A DNA stretch of 45,885 nucleotides from contig CAUJKE010000189.1 in assembly GCA_963205385.1 (NCBI GenBank), forward strand, positions 1-45,885, written 5' to 3'. Made by a program: the position numbers and the translations under genes. Shown here piece after piece: positions 1 through 8,888 of the stretch; positions within the stretch are counted from its first letter, which is position 1, and each line of letters starts with the position of its first letter. The notes below the pieces were generated by a model. It had not been told where the DNA came from, did no database searches, and worked only from the letters and a program-made list of their open reading frames with translations. This DNA comes from Planctomycetota bacterium. Lineage in GTDB: Bacteria > Planctomycetota > Planctomycetia > Pirellulales > Pirellulaceae.

Positions 1-1
1 C

Positions 2-757
2 ATGAAACAGACAGAAGTGAAACCTGCGACAGCGGAGTGCCCGGCGGCGACGAGTTGCGTGCTGGCCTCGATTCAAGTGAGCCTGCCCCGCACCTTCGGT
101 GAGGAGGGGGCGAGTGATCCGATGGATCGCGTCTGGACGACTGGCTACTACAAGGAACTTGTTTCTGGGCCTGTGTTGCTTCGTCACGGCAATCTCGACG
201 GTGATGGTCAAGCCGATCTTGTACATCACAGCGGGCCAGACAAGGCGGTCTTGGCCTACGCCGCCGCACATTATGCCGCATGGCGGCAGACGCTGAACCA
301 ACCGTCGTTGCCCCACGGTTCGTTCGGCGAGAACTTCACGCTTGAGCGCCTGAAAGAGTCCGATGTGTGCATCGGCGATACTTGGCTTGTGGGTGATGAG
401 GCGGTGGTTCAAGTCTCGCAGCCTCGTCAGCCCTGCTGGAAGATGTCCCGCCGCTGGCGAATCAAGTCGCTCGCTTTACAGGTGCAACAGACCGGACGAA
501 CTGGCTGGTACTTTCGAGTTTTGAAAGAGGGGCTCGTCGCGGCGGGAATGCCACTTGTTCTTCAGGATCGTCCCCATCCGCAATGGACCGTCGATCGCGC
601 CAACCACGTGATGCACGTGGACCGAGCGAATATCTCAGCGACGCTCGAACTCGCCGCGCTGCCGCTCCTCTCCGAGAACTGGCGCAAGACACTTAAGCAC
701 CGAACGGAGAACCAGAAACCCGATTCCGCAAAACGGCTGATCGGTGAAAACGACTGA
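2..757 (+). CDS. MOSC domain protein, YiiM-like
   Basis: This 251-residue protein matches the MOSC (molybdenum cofactor sulfurase C-terminal) family in its YiiM-like form. The core shows a GNLDGDGQADLVHHSGPDKAV-type segment near residues 62-83, a GSFGENF motif near 106-112 and the conserved cysteine C145 in QPRQPCWKM. A helical C-terminal tail fits the 3-alpha domain of YiiM proteins. YiiM-type proteins reduce N-hydroxylated bases and related compounds with a molybdenum cofactor; that role is taken from the family, not shown here. The protein has no export signal and should be cytoplasmic. The ATG is the second base of the window, so any promoter lies outside it. The next gene starts 290 bases downstream, so it is probably a single-gene unit. 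Confidence 0.85.
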   Translation: MKQTEVKPATAECPAATSCVLASIQVSLPRTFGEEGASDPMDRVWTTGYYKELVSGPVLLRHGNLDGDGQADLVHHSGPDKAVLAYAAAHYAAWRQTLNQPSLPHGSFGENFTLERLKESDVCIGDTWLVGDEAVVQVSQPRQPCWKMSRRWRIKSLALQVQQTGRTGWYFRVLKEGLVAAGMPLVLQDRPHPQWTVDRANHVMHVDRANISATLELAALPLLSENWRKTLKHRTENQKPDSAKRLIGEND

Positions 758-1047
758 TCGGCCGCGTCTGGCGTTTCCTGATTCATCCGCCGCTCAGGTA
801 CCATGACATCAGGCGCCCCACTGTTTAGCAATCCTGAGGAAGTTCGCAACAACGGCCTTGGCAAGGCGAACGGCGAGTCGCCTCGATCCTGCTCCGGCGG
901 GTCATTGGCGGGTCGTTGTCGCATTGCCGCTGAGGCCGGAGGCGATTCTAATTGATACTTGTCACGCGCTGCTGGGAACTATCTTCGCGTGGCCGGCGTC
1001 CATGACTTTAAGGACTCCAGCCGCGCCCTTCTCAAGGACCACTTGTC

Positions 1048-1527
1048 ATGCCAGGGAAACTGTTTTTGCTCACCACGCTATTCTCGCTGCTCGCAACGGC
1101 GGCCTTCGCGGAGGATCGCAACCTCAAGGCGTTTCCGCCGGCCGGAGAAGGGCAAACGCGGTTCGTGATCATGCTGCCGCATAAGGAGCGGGGCGAAGAC
1201 AGCAACTTTCAGGTCGAGATTTTCGTCGGCAAGGAAATGCTCACCGACGGCGTCAATTTGGTTCACCTAGGCGGGACGATTGAGGCCAAGCCGCTGGAAG
1301 GCTGGGGTTTCACGTACTACCAGGTGAAGAAGTTCGGACCGGTGGCCTCCACGCTCATCGGCGTACCTGAAGGCACGCCGCAAGTCTCGAAGTTTGTCAC
1401 CGTCCCGTCGCTCATCATCCCCTACAACAGCCGCATTCCGCTGGTGGTGTACGTTCCCGAAGGGGGCGAAGTTCGCTACCGCATTTGGCAAGCATCCGAG
1501 AAAACCGAACAAGCCCACGAAGGCTAA
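1048..1527 (+). CDS. eco: Ecotin family serine protease inhibitor, exported
   Basis: The protein has 159 residues: a signal peptide (hydrophobic residues 4-20, cleavage probably after AFA) and an ecotin fold. Ecotin landmarks occur in order: FPPAGEGQTRFVIMLP, VNLVHLGGTIEAKPLEGWGFTYY, STLIGVPEG, FVTVPSLIIPYNSRIPLVVYVPEG and VRYRIWQA. Ecotins are periplasmic dimeric inhibitors of trypsin-like proteases. Aligned by eye to E. coli ecotin, the reactive-site Met-Met is Leu-Ile here, and both cysteines of the E. coli disulfide flanking the reactive loop are absent (Val replaces the second). The loop is therefore held differently, and a chymotrypsin- or elastase-like target preference is possible. 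The ATG follows an AAGGA ribosome site. It appears to stand alone. Confidence 0.9.
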   Translation: MPGKLFLLTTLFSLLATAAFAEDRNLKAFPPAGEGQTRFVIMLPHKERGEDSNFQVEIFVGKEMLTDGVNLVHLGGTIEAKPLEGWGFTYYQVKKFGPVASTLIGVPEGTPQVSKFVTVPSLIIPYNSRIPLVVYVPEGGEVRYRIWQASEKTEQAHEG

Positions 1528-1729
1528 TTCGCCGCCAAGACTTCGGAGAGATCAGCGGCCAAGTCCTGGCTGAAGCTTGCCGTGTTCGACATAGCGGCAA
1601 GCGCTCAATAATTCACCGATTTTCACGCCACCCACAAGCCCACGACCCCATCCACCTGATGCGGATGGTGATCGCGATGGCGTGCTAAAATGGGAGTCGC
1701 TTCAGTGGAATGTATTCTTTCGATCGGGC

Positions 1730-4700
1730 ATGAACATGATGACGCCTAAGGTGCGAACCGGCCTACGCACGCGAACCGGGTTAATCGCCGTCGTGGTGCT
1801 CTGTTTCATTGTCCCACTCGCCGGCGGAGCTATCTTTGCTGCCGCAAGGCAACCGGCGACGATGCCGAAAGTGCAGGTCTCCGGCGACGGCCGGCACTTC
1901 GTGCTGGGCGAGTCTGGCGAGATGATGATTCCCTGGGGATTCAACTATCTCGGCGAGTTCGGCAAACTCACGGAAGACACATGGGACCAGGACTGGGCGC
2001 GGGTCGAGCGGGACTTTCGCGACATGCGGAGGCTCGGCGCGAACGTGGTGCGGGTCCATCTTCAGTTCGGCACGTACATGACGGGGCCGGACCACTTCGA
2101 CCAGGAGCAGCTCGACCGGTTGAGCAAGATGCTCGATCTCGCTCGCGAACTTGGTCTCTACCTCGACATAACCGGCCTGAGCTGCTACCGCCTCGACCGC
2201 ATTCCCGCCTGGTACGACGAGCTCGACGAGGCGAACCGCTGGGAGATTCAAGCCCGCTGGTGGAAGAAAATTGCCGAGACATGTGCCGGCCATCCCGCGG
2301 TGTTCTGCTACGACCTGATGAATGAGCCGATCATCGGCGGGCCGGGCAAAGAAGGGGAGCCGCGCTGGGTCGGCGGGGAACTCGCTGGCTTCTACTTCGT
2401 CCAGAAAATCTCCGAGGATCCGCAAGGGCGGACCGGTGTTCAGATCGCTGAAGCCTGGGTCGCCAAACTGACCGAGTCGATTCGCCAGGCGGACGCCGAC
2501 ACGCCGATCACCGTCGGCGTTATCCCCTGGGCGCAGATCTGGCCGAATGCCAAGCCTGTGTTCTATGCCCCCGAGGTCGCCAGGCACCTCGACTTCGTGA
2601 GCATTCACGTTTATCCAGGCAAGGGCAAGGTTGACCAGGCGGTCGCCGCCTTGGCCGTGTATGACATCGGCAAGCCGCTGGTTGTCGAGGAGACCTTTCC
2701 GCTCGAATGCACGATGGAAGAGATGGACCGTTTCGTCGAAGCCGGCAAAGGCCGCGTCGACGGTTGGATCAGCCACTACTTCGGACACACGATCGAGCAA
2801 CACCGGCAGGGCGCGGAACCCCTTGGCACTGCTCCCAACGCCCCGTTTGTCGTCGAGGTTGCGGACTTTCTGGCGTACTGGCGCGACAAGGGAAAGGTGA
2901 TCGCGGGGACGTCCCCCGAGACTCCGGACCCTCAGGGCGCCCCGCCGCCAAAGGAGAAGCCTGCACCTGCCGGTCCGGCGTTGGAATCGCCTTCAGAACC
3001 GACAGTGCGGGGGAGCGTCGAGCAGATCCAGGTTATTCACGCAATGCCGCGCGCCGCTGTTTCCGTGAGCGGTCCGGGCGGATTACAGATGACCGCGTTC
3101 GCCGATCATCAAGGTGGCCTGATCCTGCGCGAGTTGCCGCCTGGCGACGGTTATAGGGTGAGGGTAAAAGGGAGCGGCAGGGACTCGTATACGGTGCGGG
3201 TGCCAGGCCGGGACGAGCATCCGGACGCCGGCTTCTACTCATCGCAGAAGCTTGAACCAACGCGGGGATACATTAAGACGCGGGACGGCACGTTGCTGTC
3301 TTATCGAGTGGTCCTACCGGACCCGAAGATCCACGGCACTAGTCCTTACGATTTGGTGGTCACGTACTCGGGTTATCAGCCTGGCCTGGAAACCAACGAC
3401 GGCTACCAGAACAAACCATTCGAGCAGTTCTCCGCGCTCGGTTATGCGGTCGCCGGCGTCAATATGCGGGGGAGCGGTTGCTCCGGCGGAGCCTTCGACT
3501 TCATGGAGCCTGTCACCTGGCTGGACGGCTACGACATGATCGAGGCGCTCGCGGCTCAACCCTGGGTCGACGATGTGGCGCTGGGCGATCAGTCGTGGCC
3601 TGGTCTGACGCAGTTGTTCGTTGCGTCGACCCAACCGCCGTCGCTTGACGCCATCGTCGCCGGATCGGTTGTCGGCGACTTTTACCGGGACGTGTTTTAC
3701 CCCGGAGGCATTCAGAACGTCGGCTTCGGCCACATCTGGGCAGCGGGGCGCGACATTGAAAACGCCTGGCCGAGCCGCCGAAATGAGATTACCGCGCAGG
3801 CAGCGGAGGATCCTGTTTGCCTGGCGAACCAGGTGTTACGCGGCCAGAATGTGAACCTGCGCCAAACGATCAAAACGCATCCCTACGACGGCGCCTTTTG
3901 GCGGAACCGTTCGGCGCAAGTGGCGAAGATCAAAGTTCCGACGCTCCAAATCGTTTCCTGGCAGGATCCGCAGGTGGGGAGCCGTCCAGCGATTCTCGCT
4001 GAGCACTTCCCGGCCAGCACTCCGGTTCGGCTGGTCGGTATCAATGGCTTCCACCAGTACTATTCCGGCGCCGTCTGGGACGAGGTTGTCGAGTTCCTGG
4101 AGGTGTATCTCGGCGACGAAAGCTCAGAAAGAATCACACGGTACGAGGCGCAGAACGACTTCGTGGTGCTCCTGGAATCGGACAGCCAAGGTAAAGCGCG
4201 CGGCCGGTTCACGCTGCCGAGCTTTGCTGCCGCAGATGAAGGGCGACGAATGCTCCTCGGGTCCGACCTCCGGTCTAAAGACGCGGATGAAGCAGGCGCT
4301 TGGAGCAAGTTCACCTATGATCCGGCTCGGCCGGGGACTTGGGCCGCCCCAATGCAAGGCCGGGCGACCTTCACCTCGGACGCGCTGCGTAAGCAGACAG
4401 TCATGGCAGGCTTGGGTTCGGCAGACTTGTGGGTCGCCGTCGAAGCGGAAGACGTCGACTTGCAGGTGACGCTCTCCGAAGTCCGCGCCGACGGACAAGA
4501 GATGTTGGTGCAGAGCGGCTGGCTCCGCGCGAGCCACCGGGCGATCGACGAGGCCGCGTCCACGCCCTTGCGCCCGCGTCACTTGCACACGGCCAAATCC
4601 GCCGCAAAGCTCACGCCTAGTAGTTGGACTCTGCTGCGCATCGAATTGTTCCCCTTCGCTCACGTGTTCCGGGCAGGCTCCCGCATACGCCTCACGGTCT

Positions 4701-4903
4701 CCGGCCCTGGCGGCGGCAGTAACGCCTGGCCATGGGAATTTGATGCGCTGCCCGGTGGCTTCGCCGTCCGCATCTCGCATGACGGCGTGGACCACTCAAG
4801 CTCGCTTGTCCTCCCTGTCGTGGAACCGAAGGATCTGAGCCTGCCTCTATCGCTGCCAGCCTGCGACGGTGTCTGGCTTCAGCCGTGCCGCGCGGCTGAT
4901 TGA
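1730..4903 (+). CDS. Exported GH5-like glycosidase fused to CocE/NonD-type hydrolase
   Basis: The frame is open from a GTG at 1682, but the ATG at 1730 gives a proper signal peptide (MNMMTPKVRTG, then a hydrophobic stretch), so it is preferred. Residue numbers here count from 1682. Residues ~60-400 form a (beta/alpha)8 glycosidase of the GH5/cellulase superfamily: GANVVRVHLQFGTY, DLMNEP with acid/base candidate E215, and KPLVVEE with nucleophile candidate E336 or E337. A Pro/Ala-rich linker (~405-440) leads to a CocE/NonD (peptidase S15-like) alpha/beta hydrolase: NMRGSGCSGG, nucleophile S638 in GDQSWPG, acid D762 in SWQDP and H791 in GFHQY, then the beta-rich C-terminal domain of this family. 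The enzyme probably acts outside the cytoplasm on a substrate carrying both glycosidic and acyl or amide bonds. The exact substrate cannot be read from sequence. Confidence 0.85.
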   Translation: MNMMTPKVRTGLRTRTGLIAVVVLCFIVPLAGGAIFAAARQPATMPKVQVSGDGRHFVLGESGEMMIPWGFNYLGEFGKLTEDTWDQDWARVERDFRDMRRLGANVVRVHLQFGTYMTGPDHFDQEQLDRLSKMLDLARELGLYLDITGLSCYRLDRIPAWYDELDEANRWEIQARWWKKIAETCAGHPAVFCYDLMNEPIIGGPGKEGEPRWVGGELAGFYFVQKISEDPQGRTGVQIAEAWVAKLTESIRQADADTPITVGVIPWAQIWPNAKPVFYAPEVARHLDFVSIHVYPGKGKVDQAVAALAVYDIGKPLVVEETFPLECTMEEMDRFVEAGKGRVDGWISHYFGHTIEQHRQGAEPLGTAPNAPFVVEVADFLAYWRDKGKVIAGTSPETPDPQGAPPPKEKPAPAGPALESPSEPTVRGSVEQIQVIHAMPRAAVSVSGPGGLQMTAFADHQGGLILRELPPGDGYRVRVKGSGRDSYTVRVPGRDEHPDAGFYSSQKLEPTRGYIKTRDGTLLSYRVVLPDPKIHGTSPYDLVVTYSGYQPGLETNDGYQNKPFEQFSALGYAVAGVNMRGSGCSGGAFDFMEPVTWLDGYDMIEALAAQPWVDDVALGDQSWPGLTQLFVASTQPPSLDAIVAGSVVGDFYRDVFYPGGIQNVGFGHIWAAGRDIENAWPSRRNEITAQAAEDPVCLANQVLRGQNVNLRQTIKTHPYDGAFWRNRSAQVAKIKVPTLQIVSWQDPQVGSRPAILAEHFPASTPVRLVGINGFHQYYSGAVWDEVVEFLEVYLGDESSERITRYEAQNDFVVLLESDSQGKARGRFTLPSFAAADEGRRMLLGSDLRSKDADEAGAWSKFTYDPARPGTWAAPMQGRATFTSDALRKQTVMAGLGSADLWVAVEAEDVDLQVTLSEVRADGQEMLVQSGWLRASHRAIDEAASTPLRPRHLHTAKSAAKLTPSSWTLLRIELFPFAHVFRAGSRIRLTVSGPGGGSNAWPWEFDALPGGFAVRISHDGVDHSSSLVLPVVEPKDLSLPLSLPACDGVWLQPCRAAD

Positions 4904-5152
4904 TTCGTATACAGAACCCTGCCGCAAGCTGTCCGCGCGGCTTGGTTGGCCTGGGCTGGGGCGGCTGCGGCAGAATTGACCTGTTTCGGTCACGTCGATC
5001 GAAGCGTCGCTTCTGGTTTCGAGCATTTGAACTCTGTGCGCAAGTTGTCAGATGTTGCCTGGCGGTCTAAGCGGGGGCACAGTCGTTACTCGTTTTCGTC
5101 TCGAGCCGAACTACCCGCCGGCAAACAGGCAACTGGAAGGTTAGGTGGAATC

Positions 5153-6037
5153 GTGACAGCCTCGCTCGCAAGTCTGGGCCGCAAAATTGTGGGCGCCGGC
5201 GATCTCCAGTCGGTCGTCCGTACGATGAAGGCCGTAGCTACCTCGAGCATCGCGCAATACGAAAACGCCGTACTCGCTCTCGCCGATTACCACCGGACGA
5301 TCGAGTTGGGATTGAGTGTGTGCTTTCGGCATCTCGCACCAGTCGCTTTACTCTCCCCGCCTGAAAAGCACTCGGAATCGCGGGAGATCGGCGCGGTCAT
5401 ACTTGGCACGGACCAAGGTTTGGTGGGTCGGTTTAATGATGTAATCGCCGATCATGCCATCAAGACGCTGCAGCAGCTTCCGGGTAAACCTCAAGTCTGG
5501 GCCGTCGGTGAGCGAGTTCAACCGCACTTGGCGGATGCAGGGCTCCCAGTGCTTGAGGTCTTTCCCGTGGCCACCTCTGTCAAAGCCATCACGCCACTCA
5601 TTGGGCGCATTCTCTTGGACAATGAGACGCGTCACGGTCTCACCGAAGCCACCGAACTCCATCTCTTCTATAACCGAACGGTTTCCGGGACGATTTACGC
5701 GCCTGTCAGCGAACGCCTGCTCCCGTTGGATGCCGCCTGGCAACGCAAGCTATCGGAACGCGCCTGGCCGACAAAGAACTTGCCAGAAGTATTGGGCGGG
5801 GACACCGCGACGATCCGGGCACTTATCCGCGAGTACCTATTCGTCTCGCTCTTTAGGGCGTGCGCCGAATCGCTGGCCAGTGAGAACGCCAGCCGTCTGG
5901 CCGCCATGCAACGCGCCGATAAGAACATTGATGAATTACTGAAAGGTCTCATTGGCGACTTCCATCGCCTGCGCCAAAGTAATATCGACGAGGAACTGTT
6001 CGACGTCATTTCCGCGTTTGAAGCGCTGAACAGCTAA
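5153..6037 (+). CDS. atpG: F1 ATPase gamma subunit, alternative (N-type) form
   Basis: The frame opens at 4946, but the first ~69 codons resemble no gamma subunit; the GTG at 5153, seven bases after AGGTGG, begins TASLASLGRKIVGAGDL and gives the usual ~294-residue length. N-terminal (LQSVVRTMKAVATSSIAQYE) and C-terminal (SENASRLAAMQRADKNIDELL) helices match the coiled-coil rotor shaft, and the middle holds the Rossmann-like domain (GAVILGTDQGLVGRFND). Short, divergent gamma subunits of this type belong to the alternative Na+-type F1F0 ATPase (N-ATPase), whose usual operon ends with atpA-atpG. Here no other ATPase gene lies on either side: upstream is the GH5-CocE gene and downstream the convergent dps. 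It is an orphan, either a relic of a broken operon or a subunit for an ATPase encoded elsewhere. Confidence 0.85.
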   Translation: MTASLASLGRKIVGAGDLQSVVRTMKAVATSSIAQYENAVLALADYHRTIELGLSVCFRHLAPVALLSPPEKHSESREIGAVILGTDQGLVGRFNDVIADHAIKTLQQLPGKPQVWAVGERVQPHLADAGLPVLEVFPVATSVKAITPLIGRILLDNETRHGLTEATELHLFYNRTVSGTIYAPVSERLLPLDAAWQRKLSERAWPTKNLPEVLGGDTATIRALIREYLFVSLFRACAESLASENASRLAAMQRADKNIDELLKGLIGDFHRLRQSNIDEELFDVISAFEALNS

Positions 6038-6235
6038 TGTGGATCAGCGCAACCGCATAGGCAATGCCGCTGGATCGATCGTGCACCCAGACATCGGCTC
6101 CCCGGCCATCACGGCCTGGAGAATCAGCATGAGTCCAGGCCGGATGTGCGCGTGCCGGTTTTGCTCTCTGGGGCGAGATGAGCCGTGTCGTGTCGGTCAC
6201 CAGAACGCGCTACTAACGTCGCCCGTCGTACGATG

Positions 6236-6691
6236 TCAATCGAGATAGCTCGTCAACATCCATACCGCCTTTTGATGTGCTTGTTTCCGTCCGATCATCA
6301 TGTCTTCGGTGGCTAAGTCCTTCGCCTCCCCGGCCTTGCCACGCACGATTGCGACATCGTCAAGCACTTTCTGGTGGGCTTTCAAAAGGTGTGTCACCAT
6401 CTGCTCAGCGGTCGCATCCTCAGCGAGCTCCGGGATCCCGGCCATCTTTGCGAGATTGCCGAGCCCTCCTGGGGCCAGCCCACCGATCGCTCGAATGCGT
6501 TCCGCAATCTCATCCACTGCTGTGAAGAGCTCGGTGTACTGCGCTTGGAATGCGTCGTGCAGGGTAAAGAACGACTTGCCGCGAACGTTCCAATGACAGA
6601 GATGGAGTTGCCCAATCAGGGCGTAGGTGCTCGCCACCACCTGGCGTAGCGCGTCGATCACTTGTTGATTCATTTTGTCTTCTTGGCTCAT
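6236..6691 (-). CDS. dps: Dps-family ferritin-like protein
   Basis: This 151-residue protein has the Dps/ferritin-like four-helix fold. Dps dodecamers oxidise and store iron and protect DNA during stress or starvation. The intersubunit ferroxidase residues are recognisable: His in HWNVRG, His twelve residues later in FTLHDAF, then Asp and Glu in VDEIAERIRAIGG. The position four residues after the second His, normally Asp or Glu, is Gln here, which may weaken the site. There is no long lysine-rich N-terminal tail, so DNA binding may be weak or depend on other surfaces. The start could also be the ATG at 6673 (MNQQVID). It converges with atpG and opens a run of minus-strand stress genes. Confidence 0.93.
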   Translation of the reverse strand: MSQEDKMNQQVIDALRQVVASTYALIGQLHLCHWNVRGKSFFTLHDAFQAQYTELFTAVDEIAERIRAIGGLAPGGLGNLAKMAGIPELAEDATAEQMVTHLLKAHQKVLDDVAIVRGKAGEAKDLATEDMMIGRKQAHQKAVWMLTSYLD

Positions 6692-7025
6692 ATTATTTCT
6701 CCGTATTCCTGAGTCACGTCACTACAACTACTAACCGTGCTAGCTTAACAACAGAGGGCCATCTTACCAAAATCAGAACGTTGCCGATACCGGGCCGCTC
6801 TTGTTATGAGCTGTTCACCAGAAACTGTGCATCAATTGTCGAACTTTGGGAAGGATTGGCGGGGAATTCGTCGCGAGGGACTTATCGCTTGGATGCCGCA
6901 TTGGAAACATCGATGTCGTTTTCGTAGCAGTCGCTATGGTCATACTCGTTAGTAAGCGTTGTTGAACGATGCTCCTTTCGTACAAGTGAAAACCGGCCCA
7001 CTTCGCAAGTTCGTTATTTCCGTCG
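6692..7025. other. Intergenic region upstream of dps
   Basis: No convincing gene is seen in these 334 bases. The part next to 6691 must hold the dps leader and promoter on the minus strand. I could not pick out a confident -35/-10 pair or a known oxidative-stress operator. Confidence 0.5.
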
Positions 7026-8006
7026 CTATGGCAGCAGGATTAGTCCCAGTACGCGCTGCGGAGGCTCACCGAGAACGTCCAATAGCGACCAGTGATCCCC
7101 TCGATCATCGCTGCGGTAAATTCGCCCATCACCTAAACCGGCAAACAACGCGTCCGAGTCCATCGCCAGTACATACGGGAAGCTATCGAGCGGTTGCGGC
7201 AATCCACTGCCCAGCGGCTGCCACGGCCCCGCGCCACGCCAGCGATAGATGCAGGCATCAGCGTTTGCGGACCCGTAATGCGCTTGCCGTGCGCCCGGAT
7301 TCGCGGACACGTACCAGCAGTCGGGATCGTCGAGATCGACGGCCAGGCCCCACGTGTAGTGCCGATCACGCCCGACGTCGGCAGGTTGCCAGGATTGGCC
7401 ACCGTCGTGGCTCCAAGCCGCACCGCCCCCTCCCGCTTCATAGACTCGCCCTGGGGCCGTTGGATGCCAGGTCAACGCGTGAACGTCTTTCTGCGCGCCG
7501 GGTGGATGATCGCTCCATGTTTCGCCACCGTCGGCGCTCCGCATGACGCCGCCTAGCTCGATTCCCGCCAGAAGCACGCGCGCATCGTGCGGGGAAGGTG
7601 CAACCGAGCGCACGTGGCTTGTCCACGGGCGCGGTGGAAAACTCCAACTCGGTTTGGATGGGATTTGCTGCAGTGCCTCCAGTTCTCGCCATGAGCGCCC
7701 TTGGTCGCGACTGACGAACAACTTGCTCGGCTCCGTCCCGACCTAAAGAGCGCCATCCGCCGGACTGACCGCGAGTGAAAACACATTCGGCTCGGAGAAC
7801 TCCAATCGCGCCCAGTCGCTGCCGCGGTTCGTGCTTTTCCAGACGCCTTCGCCGTGCGAGCCGGCGTACAGAACTTCGCCGTCGCGGGGGGCGACCGCCA
7901 GGCACTGCATTGCCTGACCACTGGACAACCTCACGGCCCGCCACCGGTCATTTTCAGGTTGGATGCGGACGAGTTCTTCGCCCGTGGCGACTACCATCTC
8001 TGTCAT
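7026..8006 (-). pseudogene. BNR/WD40-type beta-propeller gene with in-frame amber stop
   Basis: The ATG at 8006 follows a good GGAAGGAG site and opens a frame of 327 codons ending at 7026, interrupted by a single TAG at 7743-7745 (codon 88). Both halves are in the same frame and belong to one protein: repeated Asp-box/BNR motifs occur on both sides (WKSTNRGSDWARL before; SRDQGRSWREL, RSADGGETWSD, SHDGGQSWQ and RSDDRGDHWSLL after). The context around the stop, GAL-stop-VGTEPSKLFVSRDQG, fits an original GALYVGTE, so one base change from a Tyr codon explains it. These cytoplasmic propellers resemble sialidase/sortilin-like proteins of unknown role. It could be a recent pseudogene, a read-through gene or a sequencing error. 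A TTG at 7721 could restart translation of the second half. Confidence 0.8.
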
Positions 8007-8346
8007 GTGTGGGCTCCTTCCTCTGCTTTGGAGCTTGAGAAAATGCCGCGTAAATCATCTGGAAGTTGTCTCTACAAGTCCTCGATTTGGCTGCAACTAA
8101 CCGTCTCGGCGACAATCTCGCCCCGCGGTAACTCCGATTTGCGATGCCTGCATCTCGTCAGAGCCTGGCCGCTCGCTTCGTTCGGCTTCGATTGTTTGTC
8201 GCGCTTTGGATCTGTCTGGCCTCGGCGGCATGGCCTGCAAAGTTGGCTGAAGCAGCGAAACTCGCGCGATCAACGAGCATGTCTCCGACTTGAAGGTCTT
8301 CCAGTACGCCTGCTGTGCTACGGGTTAAAGCAGGAATCCCATGATT
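8007..8346. other. Intergenic region, no gene seen
   Basis: No credible gene or clear hairpin terminator was found on either strand in these 340 bases. Open frames crossing it look like random translation. It separates the BNR-repeat gene from the stress-like gene upstream, and its low-coordinate end carries the leader of the BNR gene. Confidence 0.45.
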
Positions 8347-8721
8347 TCACTTTGTGTGCCAGGTAATTGCCAGGAGGCCGAAATGGACGAGGCGACGGGC
8401 GCCGTGTTGTTCAGCGATACTGACGGCTTCCTCCACACGATCCGACGGCGTCTCGATGCCGATGACAATGTGTCCGGCCTTCAATTCCTCGATATGCCGG
8501 TTTAGCACCCGCGATTCCAAATCGCTAAAGAAGAAGGTGCTGACACGCTCGAGAAGCTGAACGCCCTCTTCACCACTGATTGCCGTGATCGTATCAAAGC
8601 CCGCGCTCCTTAACGCCTGAACCACGTCGTCGAACTCGGCGCGGGTGTCAACGATGCCGAGCACTTTTCCTACCGGAACGCCGAGTGTTTGTCCCTCGTC
8701 GCGAATCTTCTCGAAGCCCAT
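8347..8721 (-). CDS. Small cytoplasmic stress-type protein of unknown function
   Basis: The 124-residue product has no signal peptide or membrane segment. Its central part, GKVLGIVDTRAEFDDVVQALRSAGFDTITAISGEEGVQLLERV, alternates strands and helices and resembles the ferredoxin-like folds of general-stress proteins in which a helix pairs with a 'GF' turn. A second alpha/beta unit follows (HIVIGIETPSDRVEEAVSIAEQHGARRLVHFG). I recognise no catalytic motif. The ATG is preceded by a clear GGAGG at the correct distance. Its position between Dps and the hibernation-factor fusion suggests a stationary-phase or stress role; this is inference from neighbours. Confidence 0.65.
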   Translation of the reverse strand: MGFEKIRDEGQTLGVPVGKVLGIVDTRAEFDDVVQALRSAGFDTITAISGEEGVQLLERVSTFFFSDLESRVLNRHIEELKAGHIVIGIETPSDRVEEAVSIAEQHGARRLVHFGLLAITWHTK

Positions 8722-8888
8722 TGAGATATCCTCCGTTGGTTGATTGAATGCCGGTCGGCGACATCGGCCGAGTCCGTTGGGGAATTATGTACCCTTCCCG
8801 CCGCTCCGCTTCGTGCCGGAGAGTCGCCGTCCGCCCGGTATCCGTGGGCATTCGCTCCGCAGGCGCGGCTATCACGTCACCGCCAATT

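Noticed and set aside
1781..2803. Long minus-strand open frame opposite the GH5 gene
   Set aside because: It mirrors the third-position GC bias of the real plus-strand gene; no ribosome site and no recognisable domain.
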